Origin: Pohlia nutans | Taxonomy: Eukaryota > Streptophyta > Bryopsida > Bryales > Mniaceae | Length of the DNA stretch: 64,000 nucleotides | Assembly (NCBI GenBank): GCA_022496805.1 | Contig: CM040100.1 | Span: 11,623,009-11,687,008 of the forward strand | Direction: 5' to 3' | Part shown: positions 23,968-35,195 of the stretch, piece by piece | Numbering within the stretch: the stretch's first letter is position 1 | Layout of the letters: each line of letters opens with the position of its first letter | The notes under the pieces: generated by a model | Told to the model about the DNA's origin: nothing | The model's database searches: none | What the model saw: the letters and a program-made list of their open reading frames with translations, nothing else | Made by a program: the position numbers and the translations under genes

Positions 23968-24289
23968 AGTTTTTCTTTCAATTGTATATAGAGTGATTGC
24001 AAGCTATGGGCTAGTAAGTGGAAGATGCAGCTAGTGCAACTAAATTCCATAGGTAGTTGCAAGCTACGGTCATCCAAACTTTTTGTCGCGGTCTACAAAT
24101 TGGTGCATTTTCTTATATTTAGAAAATCATCAATAAATATTGGGATGAAATTCTGTGACGACACAAATTGCATTGTTTTTAAAAGTCCAAAGTTAAGATG
24201 TCTACCACAATAAAGTTTGCAAAATTTCAATCTTCTTATCCAAATTAAGCATTTCTACTTAGATTCGGTAGCGTATCGCTTGTGAAAAG

Positions 24290-25285
24290 TGCACATGTTT
24301 TATGGAAAATGCTAGAAGGGGGTCAAATTTTAACTTCATAAATTTATAGCAGCATACCACAAGTGTGTACAAAGCTACCATATTTTTTGTATTTTGGTAT
24401 TACGCTTACTTATTTTTTGATTATGTTCTTATGATGTTTTTGTTTTTAAAAAATATTGTGCACTGAATTTTTATTTTTATTTTTCTGTGTTTTTGGAAAT
24501 GAAATACTGATTCAATTTCAGAGGTGGGATATAAAATGCTGTTTTCATAAAACCTACCTATGGATTTATGTGAAAAAGGCTCTAATTACCCTTGTCTCGA
24601 CTCTTGTTGGGTAAAAAACAAAAAGGGTTGTTGAGTGAAGCCCAATGTCTCGAAATTAACTTCACAATTGCTAAAGTGAAAGTATTAGCATAAACCCTAT
24701 TCGGGATGGTGAAATTTTTGATCTAACTGAAACCTGAGAGGTGCATATTACTAAGCTAGTGCATGAGTTGCACGGCCCTTAGCTGCACAAGTAGCACTCT
24801 TCACTCGGTAGACCGTAGCTTGCAAGCACCCCTTTGCAAGTTCTCTACTAGTGGTGTATTGTAAACTTTGCAACTTTGACTTCGATAAAAAATTTAACCA
24901 TCCAAATGGGGTTTATGACGATACTTCTTTTTTAGCGATTGTTAAGATTATGTTCGAATTTCGGGTTGCATTCAACAATTTTTTATGTTTTTTTATTCCA
25001 GCAATGAAAGATAATCACATCCCTTTTTAACATAACCTCCATAGCTAGGTTTTATGAAATTGAATCATTCTTTCATTCCCCACCTCTGAAATTGGATTAT
25101 TACTTCATTTCCAAATAAAAATTCCGCAAAAAAATAAATTGCATCAAAATAACGATTGTCCATACCGTGCAATCCTTTGAAATTACACTCAAAATTTAGA
25201 TTATGAAGGTTTTCTGGCTTCACAGATACGTGCAATTTTGGAATACATTTGATAAAGGGACCGTGTGGGGGTTTAAAAATGACCC
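24290..25285. repeat. Inverted-repeat element, diverged arms
   Basis: Left arm text GGAAATGAAATACTGATTCAATTTCAGAGGTGGG (24495-24530, given here only by its key block TTTCAGAGGTGGG) recurs inverted near 25075-25110 as CCCCACCTCTGAAATTGGAT. An outer pair involves GGGGGTCAAATTTTAAC (24319) and GGTTTAAAAATGACCC (25270). It is probably an old fold-back transposon. It stops immediately before the TTAA element at 25289. Confidence 0.5.
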
Positions 25286-25288
25286 GCG

Positions 25289-25837
25289 TTAACCCCTAAG
25301 TGACGGATCAACCATTTTATGGTCTCTGCCCTTTTTTTATGGGCTGCCCGAAATAGAAAAAACATTTTAATAGAAAATAAAAAATATTTTTAAATAGGTA
25401 ATCAAATCTACTTGTCAACCCAATTTGCATCATGTCAATCCGAGTTAAACTCCACCCGGGAGAAATTTTCAAAGAAAAACACTTCTACATTGTTTAGTGT
25501 TAGAAAACTTACTATTTGGGGAAAGTAATGATGTTCTCTCCGTTGTAAAATTTGCAATTTTTGATTTTCTAATAGAATGTCTAGTTTTAACAAATCATAC
25601 AAAATTTCAAATTCTAAAAATAAAATTTGTGATTCTTATAAATATTTGAAGTTAAATGCTTCTAAATTCATTATGAGATGATAAAAAGCTATTTTTTGAT
25701 ATTTGACCGTATGGAAAATTACTAAACATCAAGCTCCTCATTTTCTCTTTTGGACCAAACTTCATCAAAGTTGAAGAAGTAATTTTTTATAACACATTTA
25801 TGTTTTGCCCTTACCCCCTCCATCATTTAGGGGTTAA
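25289..25837. mobile_element. TTAA-bounded element (549 bp)
   Basis: Begins TTAACCCCTAAGTGACGGAT, ends CATCATTTAGGGGTTAA. The interior (CACTTCTACATTGTTTAGTG, GAGTTAAACTCCACCC) matches in inverted orientation the element at 47473-48285. No coding region. Confidence 0.75.
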
Positions 25838-26310
25838 CACCTCACATTGTACTCTTTATTATGAAGAACATGCAAACACATAATTATTGAGATTTTCATA
25901 AGCGACTGTGATGTATCCACTTACAATTTACAACAAAAATATATACGTTATAATATGCAATGGATTGGATCATTCATTAATGGACCATAAACAAGAGAGT
26001 TCAATCTTCACAATCATAACAATATAAAAAACTTCCAAATACAATAAATACATACAACATAGTATTTACATTGTAGTAGTAAGTATTCACTATATTTTGA
26101 ATTACTTGCAATATTTTGCATTTTGTTCATATGTATTTTCATATCTGTACAACTTTCCATTGAAGTGTTTTTTTTTACTACAAGATGTGTATTATACATC
26201 TCCAACTATGAATTGTATAATTCAATATGATACTATTCTTTACAAATTACTTGTCATGAGAATGTCCAAATCGTCAAGTGCATTAGATATGAGAGGCTTC
26301 ATAGTGTGAC
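25838..26310. repeat. Partial relative of the 60.0-60.8 kb element
   Basis: Shares with 60330-60800, in the same orientation, ACACATAATTATTG, TATACGTTAAAATATG-type text, TTTTGTTCATA and the AAGATGTRTATTATAC block. No coding region. Confidence 0.5.
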
Positions 26311-27689
26311 TTGTCGAACGAGGTAGGATGTCCTAAATCCACCAATTTTAAAAATATGGCCTCAATTTAACAAGCTCATTAATAAAAATATTCTTCGGTC
26401 ACTTAGAAAACGTTTTCTCACGGAATTCCCCAATTTTTTACAATATACTTTATCAATAATCATACTGATACAAACTTTCAAAGTGTAAAGCACTTCGTCA
26501 CCCAAATTTATACTTTACGTTTCTCCATATCAACACCATGTTGTACTACTCTTCACCCATTATCGTACCCAAAACCACCAACTATTTCATCGCAATGCAT
26601 GGCATGCCATTCGTTTACTTGAATAGTGAAATTGTCGGTTTTGAGTTTCAGCTGTGGTTGCTTTAAGAAAGGTCTACATGTCATAATCGAGGGTGATTGT
26701 GGCTTTAGGACATCGTACCTTATTACAACTTGATTTGTATAGTGATTTAAGCACATGGGTATCAACATGTTGAATTTATTATAGTCTTCTAAACTAAAAA
26801 AATGAGTATATATTGATTCCGGAATGGTCTCGGTGACCTAAAAATGTATCGATTACACAATGATCCTAGGGATATAAAATGGGCTCCATTACAAAATGCT
26901 CTCGGTGACCTTGCAAGATGGTCGAGAGTGATGCCCATCCCCCTTGCCACATTGGCCCCTCCTTGCAGCGAGACGAGGCACCACATCGATTGAGACTTTG
27001 CCGGCACCAACTCTGTTCAGACTTTGCTAGCACTGCACTGCATTGCTGAAGTGCAGAAAGCTCCATCATCCCTATCGCCGACTGACACGATCGTGGCAAG
27101 CATTTCGATCATCTTGGTGCAACCAAAGGCGGAGAGGATCCGCGCTGGCAGGAACATGCGTGCCCAACGCCAAGACAGTCCAATTGATTGGCTGGATAAT
27201 CAATTGATGATTGAACACTCATGTCAGCGGTTTTGTTCACGGTCATCAAGCTTGCACTTTGCTGAATCGAAAAATGCAATCCAAATTCAATGTTTTAAAA
27301 CGACAAATGCAATCGATCCTATTTTGCAAGATACATTTGAAATGGGACCAAATTCTATATCATCAGAATTAGTGACGAACATTGTCTGTCATGGTTGAAG
27401 AAAATATGTGCTTAAACAAAAGGGATTCAACGAAGAACCCGATCAAAACTACTACAAGAAACATGAGTCTTGTCAATTTTCTTTTAGCATTGAAATTGTC
27501 ATTTTACAACTACATTTCTATGTTTTTTTAGCATGCATAAACTAGATTCGACATAAGTCACACTATGTGAGATGTGTAAAGTGGTACGCATATGAAACGT
27601 ATGAATTTAATAATAGAAAACATTGATTCATTTTTTGTTTACGTGTATTTTAAATTGTTGTAAATACAATTGTGAGGCACAAATTAGAT
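26311..27689. other. Intergenic, no supported gene
   Basis: A GC-richer block at about 26880-27180 has overlapping open frames on both strands but no recognisable protein, start context or splice pattern. Confidence 0.35.
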
Positions 27690-28525
27690 TGCCAAAAAGC
27701 CCAATAAAAATAGTGCCCTATGGAAAGTAAGATAACTTCAATTTTGAGTTGTAAAAAACTCTTTCAAAATTTCACCTTCTTTGATCTATTTTTTAAAAAC
27801 CTTCTTTTCTATGAAAACAATAGTTTTATGCTATTGCTATGAACATACCACATTTCATATTCAAAAAACACAAATTTTGTTTTTGATAAGTGTTGTTGTG
27901 TATTATGCATTGTGGTATAGAATGAATGATTCAAAAAGTTGGTGGTGATTTTTTAGAATTTTATTATACAAATATGTAAGAAACAGTGATGTGCACATCT
28001 TACTGTTAGGAAAAAATTGCATTACCTAGAAAAGCTTTTACACTATAGAGATTTTAATATGAAGGGATTACTAATCAAGACTTTGTACAACAAATATCTC
28101 TATATCTAATTACATTTTGGCAAACCAATTGCACAATAAACACGCAATTCGCTATTTATGCACTTGGTCAAGTGCGTTCATTTCATGAGCAAATCTTGCT
28201 TAAATTTTTTTGTGTAAAAATTTCTCTAAAAAACAACCATTTTTGTCGTTCTACAATTACTTTCATTGTAAACAAACAATTATTTAATTTAATTTTTATT
28301 CTTATCTTTATCTTTTATCTTTATCTTTTATTTTATTTTTTCTTTTATCTTTTCTTTATCTTGTTTCATTTATCTTATTTCTTTCTTGTCTTTAATTTAT
28401 TTTCCTTCTTGTCTTCTTTCTTGTCTTCTTCTTTTTCTTCTATTTTTTTTCATTGCTCTTGTGGCAGCCGCAAATCCTTCGCTCGCACCAAAGACAAAAA
28501 AAGAAGAAAAAAAAAGAAAAAAAAA

Positions 28526-28559
<34 letters not shown>

Positions 28560-28672
28560 GGGTTCGTCTTCTTTTTTGTTTGGGGCTCATGAACCCTGAA
28601 AATAGAAATTTTAAAAAATAAAAATTTAGGGTTCAGCCGGCGGCGGCTGAACCCTAAGCGGCGGAGGATGCA

Positions 28673-28708
<36 letters not shown>

Positions 28709-28957
28709 TTTTTTTTTTTTTCTATTTTTAGTCTGCTGTGGGCTAGAGGGTGCGCGGCCGCGCACCCTTTGCCTCATTTTCTCCTCTCCTCCTCTCCTCC
28801 TCTCCCTCTCTCCCTCTCTCCCTCTTCTTCTCTCTCCCCTCTCCCCTCTCCTCATATATAGGGGAGAGAGGGAGAGAGGGAGAGGAGAGGAGGAGAGGAG
28901 AAAATGAGGCTGAGGGTGTGCGGCCGCGCACCCTGTAGCGCACAGCAGACTAAAAAT

Positions 28958-29003
<46 letters not shown>

Positions 29004-30010
29004 TGTGCATCCTCCGCCGTTTAGGGTTCAGCCGCCGCCGGCTGAACCCTAAATTTTTATTTTTTTAAATTTCTATTTTCAGGGTTCATGAGCCCCAAAC
29101 AAAAAAGAAAACGAACTCCAAAAAAAAAAAAAAAAAAAAAAAAAAGGTTTTTTTTTCTTTTTTTTTTTCTTTTTTTGTCTTTGGTGCGGGCGAAGGATTT
29201 GCGGCTGCCACAAGAGGAATGAAAAAAAATAGAAGAAAAAGAAGAAGACAAGAAGGAAGACAAGAAGGAAAATAAATTGAAGACAAGAAAGAAATAAGAT
29301 AAATGAAACAAGATAAAGAAAAGATAAAAGAAAAAATAAAATAAAAGATAAAGATAAAAGATAAAGATAAGAATAAAAATTAAATTAAATAATTGTTTGT
29401 TTACAATGAAAGTAATTGTAGAACGACAAAAATGGTTGTTTTTTAGAGAAATTTTTACGACAATATTTTTAATGCTTCCGGGGACCAAGTGCATGATTAT
29501 ATGGCCAAGTGCGTAAATAGCGAATTGCGTGTTAATAGTACTCTAAGATATAAAAGTAGTCATAATATAAGGGTTGATTAGAAAATTATAATTGCAATTT
29601 CATAATATGTATTCATCAAAATTTTGGAAAGCAACCCTTCCACATTGAATTCTCTACAGTCTAACACTTTCCGAGGTAATGCAATTTTTCCCTAAAAGTA
29701 ACATGCCCACATCAATGTTTCTTATATATTTGCGCATTCAAATTAAAAAAAATCATCACCAATATTTCTCAGTCAACTATTCTCTGGCACAATGAAAAAT
29801 ACACAAAATATTTTATCCAAAACATAATTTTTTCTTTATGAAATTGAGATTTCATGTGTTGCCCAATATTGCATAAAAATAACACTTTTATAGGTTAGTT
29901 ATCATAAATTTGTCTACAAAGGTCAAATTTTGGAAAAAATTCTTACAAGTACAAATGGGCATTACTTTACTTTGCACAAGGCATTGTACATTAATGAGAA
30001 GCCTATGATG
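27690..30010. repeat. Very large imperfect palindrome, axis near 28840
   Basis: Paired positions sum to about 57680 throughout: CACGCAATTC at 28141 with its complement at 29522, TTGCATTACCT at 28017 with AGGTAATGCAA at 29675, and GCCTCATTTT at 28771 with AAAATGAGGC at 28901. The inner 1.4 kb (28137-29535) is highly matched and the outer arms are diverged. The centre holds homopolymer runs of roughly 20-45 A or T, CT/GA-rich tracts, the 20-bp palindrome GGGTGCGCGGCCGCGCACCC and an AGGGTTCAGCCG...CGGCTGAACCCT hairpin. Lysine- and phenylalanine-rich open frames here come from these tracts and are not genes. A fold-back transposon or a hairpin-RNA source are possible readings. Confidence 0.8.
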
Positions 30011-31534
30011 AAAAATGTAAGGCATTTGCCATTTTTAACTTTGATATAACTACTTTTTTATAATGACTATTTCAATACATCTTACTTCAAAAACTGTAAC
30101 TTTTGTAATACCAAATATTATATCACTGGGATCAGTGAATAAAATTTCATGCGTTGGTCAAAAAAATAAGTTAATCTGAGCATAATACAACCCACATACA
30201 ACCTACTTAAAATTAGAAAAAGAAAAACACGAGGCTTTCGACCATGGCATGTAATGTTCATCACTATTTCTAATTATATGGAAATTAGTCCCATCAGAAA
30301 TGTAATTTCCAATATACGATTCATTGCATTTTTCATTTGAAAACATCGAATATGTATAGCTTGGTTTCTTCAACTTCAGGGCCCTGTAAGATTGATGTGT
30401 GTGGGCAATCACGGTTCTACTGGCAATAGTGTTCAATCGGTAGTGAACTCGGATAGTAGATTAATCTACCCCGCCCTTTGATGCACTTGATGATCTAACG
30501 GTCCCTAACGCGCCTGCCGGTAGTTGGGATGATGGGAGCACCGAGACCCGCCCGGGGCACCGCCTCGCGTTACTGAGGCGCACATCACCGTAGCAACTAT
30601 ATCGTCAGCAAAATAGATCTCGTCATTCCAATCGAATGCGATGATCCAACGGTCGTAGGGGTCGTTGCTGGAGTCGTCTCTCCAGACAGGCACACTACTT
30701 GAAATATTGTGGGCCAGGAGTATTGCAAGGCAGGTTGACAAAGTACTGTGAGGCAGGGCAGAGTGGTTGTACACATGCAATCTCCTTTATTTTTTAGATA
30801 GTCATTTTCACAACCTTCCTTTGGTTACTTTGAAATAATTTGTAAGACTCATCAAATTTAAAAAAAAACAAAGATAAATTTGTAGTTTATTACCTTGATT
30901 AGTCAAATTAGCAAGTTTTTTCTTTGCTATAATGTAGGTCATCAAACGTACTCTTGAGAGAGCTTTTTATGTTTTACCTCTATATAGATGATTGGATGAA
31001 CCTATTTTTAAAATTTTAACGGACAACAACAAAGAAATGCTCATCTGACGCACCTTGTGTGTGTTATGCATCATATGTGTGTGTTATATGTGTTATCGTA
31101 TAACTTGAAATATGGCATGAAATCAAATTTAAAAAAAAACCTACTTTCTCGGTTTTAGGGCAATGCATGCTTTGGGTGTTGTTCTGAACAATCACTAACT
31201 ACAAACAATTGGTCCCTCCATTCCCACTCTCACTTTGAACATCATAAAGTGGTGTTCGGGGATTATTAGTTTTAAAACATATAGTCACACTTCTGACGTA
31301 CTCTATAAATTTACATTTACCAATTTGTACAATTTAAGAGTGCATGAATTGGTTCTTTTCTCAAAGATCCGGATTTGTCTCATAATCCTAAATATAGATT
31401 AAAGGACTACTCTAGACTATCTGGTTTTTCCATTTTGTCTTAGAATTTGGTATGTGGATCTATATGTAAGTAATACAAAAGATTTTCGAGGTATACTTTA
31501 AAATTACAGAGTACTTCATTTGATCTAAGTTCAA
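30011..31534. other. Intergenic with a GC-rich island, no assigned gene
   Basis: A GC-rich block (30440-30780) has a 91-aa minus-strand frame including PVWRDDSSNDPYDRWIIAFD, which I cannot assign. It may be a gene or transposon fragment. The part near 30880-31020 resembles 45470-45600, another dispersed repeat. Confidence 0.35.
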
Positions 31535-31885
31535 TATGCAAAGTAATAGCGTGTTGAGGTAGGTTTGAGGTACACCTCAAGCCTATCTCAACATGCTCTT
31601 ATTTTCATATCAAATTTACATGAAATTAAAAAGTAAAAGCGTGTTGAGGTAGGTTTCAGGTAGACCTCGAGCTTATCTTAACACGCTTTTACTTTTCGTT
31701 TCAAATTTAGATCAAAATAAAAACTAAAAACATGTTGAGGTAGGTTTGAGGTAGACCTCAAGCCTACCTCAACACGCTTTTACTTTTCATTTCAAATTTT
31801 GATCTAATGAAAATTTACATCGTGTTGAGGTAGGTTTGAGGTAAACTTCAAGCCTATCTCAACACGCTTTTACTTTTCATATGGA
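31535..31885. repeat. Four tandem hairpin units (about 92 bp each)
   Basis: Each unit has a stem of about 24 bp formed by GTGTTGAGGTAGGTTTGAGG and the complementary CCTCAAGCCTACCTCAACAC with almost no loop, followed by a TTTTACTTTTCATTTCAAAT-like spacer. Hairpins start near 31550, 31640, 31730 and 31821. Substitutions such as ACCTCGAGCTTATCTTAACA keep most pairing. Function is unknown. Confidence 0.8.
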
Positions 31886-32304
31886 AATTTGAATCAATCA
31901 TAATTTGAAAATCTGAACTCACATTGTACCAAATTTTATATCATTGTTCGAATCAATAAAGAACATTGTAAATCTTGGTAAAAAAACAAATAAATTTGAA
32001 CAAAAGATAGTCCTCATTGGACCTACTCATACTTGTTGAGGCTCAATTAGGACTTTTTGGTCAGTAGAGGGTTAAAATAATGTGGGAAAACTGTGTGTAA
32101 GAGACAAACATGAAATTTGAAATCAATTTCATTGTTTAGGTTATGTTTTGTTCTTGAATGTATTTTTGCCAACTTTCTTAATGACACACTTTTTAATTGC
32201 ACATTCTTTGTATATCTTCAAAATTTTGTCTTATGTGTTGTGTTTAGCATGTGACAATGGGAACATTTAGAGGTGCATTCTTTTTTGTGTGCGAGGAATC
32301 ACAT

Positions 32305-32441
32305 GACCCTTTTTCATATACCTTCTAAGTTTTGCAGTTCTTGATTAATTTTTTTAAATTGACCCTTTTTCATATACCTTCTAAGTTTTGTTGTTCTTGA
32401 TAAAGTTTTTTAAGTTGACCCTTTTTCATTTACCTTCTAAG
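32305..32441. repeat. Three tandem copies of a unit of about 50-60 bp
   Basis: GACCCTTTTTCATATACCTT followed by CTAAGTTTTG recurs at about 32305, 32361 and 32417 with small spacer changes. Plain tandem repeat in non-coding sequence. Confidence 0.7.
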
Positions 32442-32832
32442 TGTTTAGGGTTCAGGGTAACAGAATGAAGAACTTTTAATTGGGCGGTATTTTACATATT
32501 ATCGTACTCTGATTGTAACTATATTATACTTCAATACTTGTTTATTGTTAATTACTGATTTATGTAGTATGAAATCAAGTATTAGAAGTTAGTCAAATAA
32601 CCATAAGAGATCAATGCTGAAATTGTCATTCAAAGTGTGAATTCATGGATATAATAATATTTGGTGGACAGAAGACTTTATTTTTCATAGAAATGTTACA
32701 AGTTATCAAATGTGTCTTTAATCCTTCGAGATTCTGCTCTAAACTCTTCTTCTGAGTATACACCTACCTCTCGCAATATGAATATAATTTGAATTTATAT
32801 CACTGGAATCAATGAAGATAAACTTTGTTGTT

Positions 32833-33777
32833 TAACCCCTAAATTTCCTTGTGTTTTTGGGAGCTTGAAACCTCAAAACTGCGATTTTCTACCTCTATGT
32901 ACTCCCGGGGATGTGAACCAAGTTTTTTTACTTCTTTTAGAATTCCAACCGTAAGATCATGTACCTAAGCCTATTCATAGCTACTGTTTCAAAAATTAAC
33001 CGTTGGATGTTTATCATTTGCAAGATCATAACATCCAAAGTTTGTGCAAAAGTTTTTTGGGGCATTGCTTGGGAGGCATTGTCTCCATAGTGCAAAGGGG
33101 GACTTGAAGATTGTTACCCCAAACATTTCGCTCATATTTTTTTCCATGTAGATAACTAAGTTGGGTACGCTCATGCAAAATTTTAGAGACTCATTACGCG
33201 TTTCAAACCTTCATCCAAATTAATTTCTGGAAGTAGGTATAAAAATGGCAATTTGGTGAAACATGCATCACATTAATTGTATTTGATTTTTGGAAAAAAT
33301 GAACGGTGATTAGGTACCTCTACAATTTTATAAATTTTAGGCGAAATTATTATTTTTAAATTTCAAAATCTCAAATTTTGACAAATTTCGAAAGAAATGG
33401 ATGTGAAATTACAAAAAACCTTGGAGGTTGCTGTTCATTATTTTAGAGGCTACCCTTGTCAAGCCAAGAATATAATCAACATGGGTCACTTCAAATTCTG
33501 AGCCTAAATGTGGTGAAGAGCATGTCTCCAAAAAAAAATTTGAAAAAATGATTACAACAAAAAGTTTTTTTCTGCCCCAGTTGGGCTTGAAACCAAAAAT
33601 TTCAATAAAAAAATTATAAAATCCGAATTTGACTTTGTAATTTTTACTCCACACACCTTGTATGTATGACCACGCCCACGCCAAATTATAGTCCAAAATT
33701 CTTAATTTAGACCTTCCATCTAAGCTGCCCGAAACAGCAAAAAGCCATTTTGGCTTTTAAGGGCCTTTAGGGGTTAA
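32833..33777. mobile_element. TTAA-bounded element (945 bp)
   Basis: Left end TTAACCCCTAAATTTCCTTG, right end GGGCCTTTAGGGGTTAA. TTAA on both sides. The open frames inside (up to 95 aa) have no domain. Confidence 0.7.
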
Positions 33778-35195
33778 ATTTTTTTGAGTAGGTTCTATAT
33801 AGAATTCCTTTTATACAAACATTATGTTTTCATTCATCAGCGCATTTGTTTTTCTTCATTCATTATGGTGATATAAAATTTGGTTCAATTTAAAATGTAT
33901 TTTCTTGAAAATGAAAAATTGTATCAATCAATTTAAAAACAATGAACTCACTCCTTTTGTGGCGTGTGGGATCATTTGACATGTGATCGAGTTGTTGAAT
34001 GACTGTCTTAAGGTAGGAGGCTCTAAACCCGCCACTTTAAGGGCTATAAATTTCTGAGGACAGATGGAGAATTGAGCATGATTTATCAATGGAAGACAAA
34101 TCCAAGCAGAGACCAACATACTATGAATCAAAAATTTGGATGTTCCTAAAATTAGTCATAAATTTCTGAAGCTAAAATGACATGGGTTTTAAAAGTGGTG
34201 CTCTTCACTATGGTTACATCCAAACTTTCAAAATGTTCGTCCTTGACAGAGTGCGGGTTTAGAACCGTGGCAAGTTTAGAGCCCTCTACCTTAAGGTGGT
34301 TGCCTTAAACCAACAGCTAGGAGCATTTTCCGCAATCAATGCTGCAATGATGTTGGTTGTAGCATGATTTACAGTTAGGTAACGGGTTCTCTCTTGTTGG
34401 TTTTAGAATATGTAAGTGTGGTTATGGATTCGTTGTTGTTGGTTTAAGCATCTTTAGTGTGTTTAATACAAATATTCTTTGGACAAAAAAACTCTACCTA
34501 TGTGACGTGAATGGAATGTGTTGTATTTCAACTTTGAAAATTTAAAACTAATTCATTCTTCACCCAAAAATTATGTTTCAACTTGTGTTGGATACTATTT
34601 CTTCTTGCCTAATTCTGAAAAATAATAATACTAAATAATATCACTGTCTCATATCCGTATTTCTTATTCGGACGGGAATGCGGAAACCCCCTTAAAGTGA
34701 TGTGGCCCTCAAGACTTGTTAGTTTCCTGTGTTGCATAACCTAGCTTCTTTTGCATGACCTAGCTTTCTTTTGGGAGCTTGAAGAGAACTGAAGTCACAA
34801 GCCTGAATTCCCTTCTAATGGGCCGTCGCTGCCCGCCTTTGCCAGGTCGGATTCCAACGGGCTGTCTTCAGTGTGGCGGCGAACGGTGAGTCACGCGGCT
34901 GGGGCGATGTGCGAGGGGCACTCAGAGCTTACTGTGATCGGCTGCTGCGCTGAAGTGACGCGCGCCACCGCCTCAACAACTTGTTCCACGGAGTAGTTTT
35001 GCAGCTATGCGGAAGCTGGAGCATTGCGGAGGCTGGAGGTGTGCCGAAGCTGGAACTGTCTAGACAGGTGATTCGGATGCTCTTGCTAGTCCATTGTATC
35101 TCTCTTAGGAATTTTCTTTATGTCTATAGTATCGGAAGCTCGTAGATCTTCTTACAAAGAATATGTTGGCAGTGTAGGTTTTAAGTCATTGCATC
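33778..35195. other. Upstream region of the kanadaptin-like gene
   Basis: Mostly AT-rich. About 34800-35060 is GC-rich and lies directly before the first predicted exon, so it is the likely promoter/5' leader. No TATA box could be chosen with confidence. Confidence 0.35.

Noticed and set aside
27024..27398. 124-aa plus-strand frame
   Set aside because: No recognisable domain, no exon partners, and overlapping frames on the other strand. Not supportable as a gene.
28172..29494. Open frames of 145-152 aa on both strands
   Set aside because: They are Phe/Lys/Arg/Ser-rich translations of poly-A/T and CT/GA tracts in the palindrome and mirror each other on the two arms. No protein-like composition.
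31540..31880. TGAGGTAG in the tandem hairpins resembling the let-7 microRNA start
   Set aside because: let-7 is an animal microRNA. The rest of the stem does not match, and an eight-base match is expected by chance.
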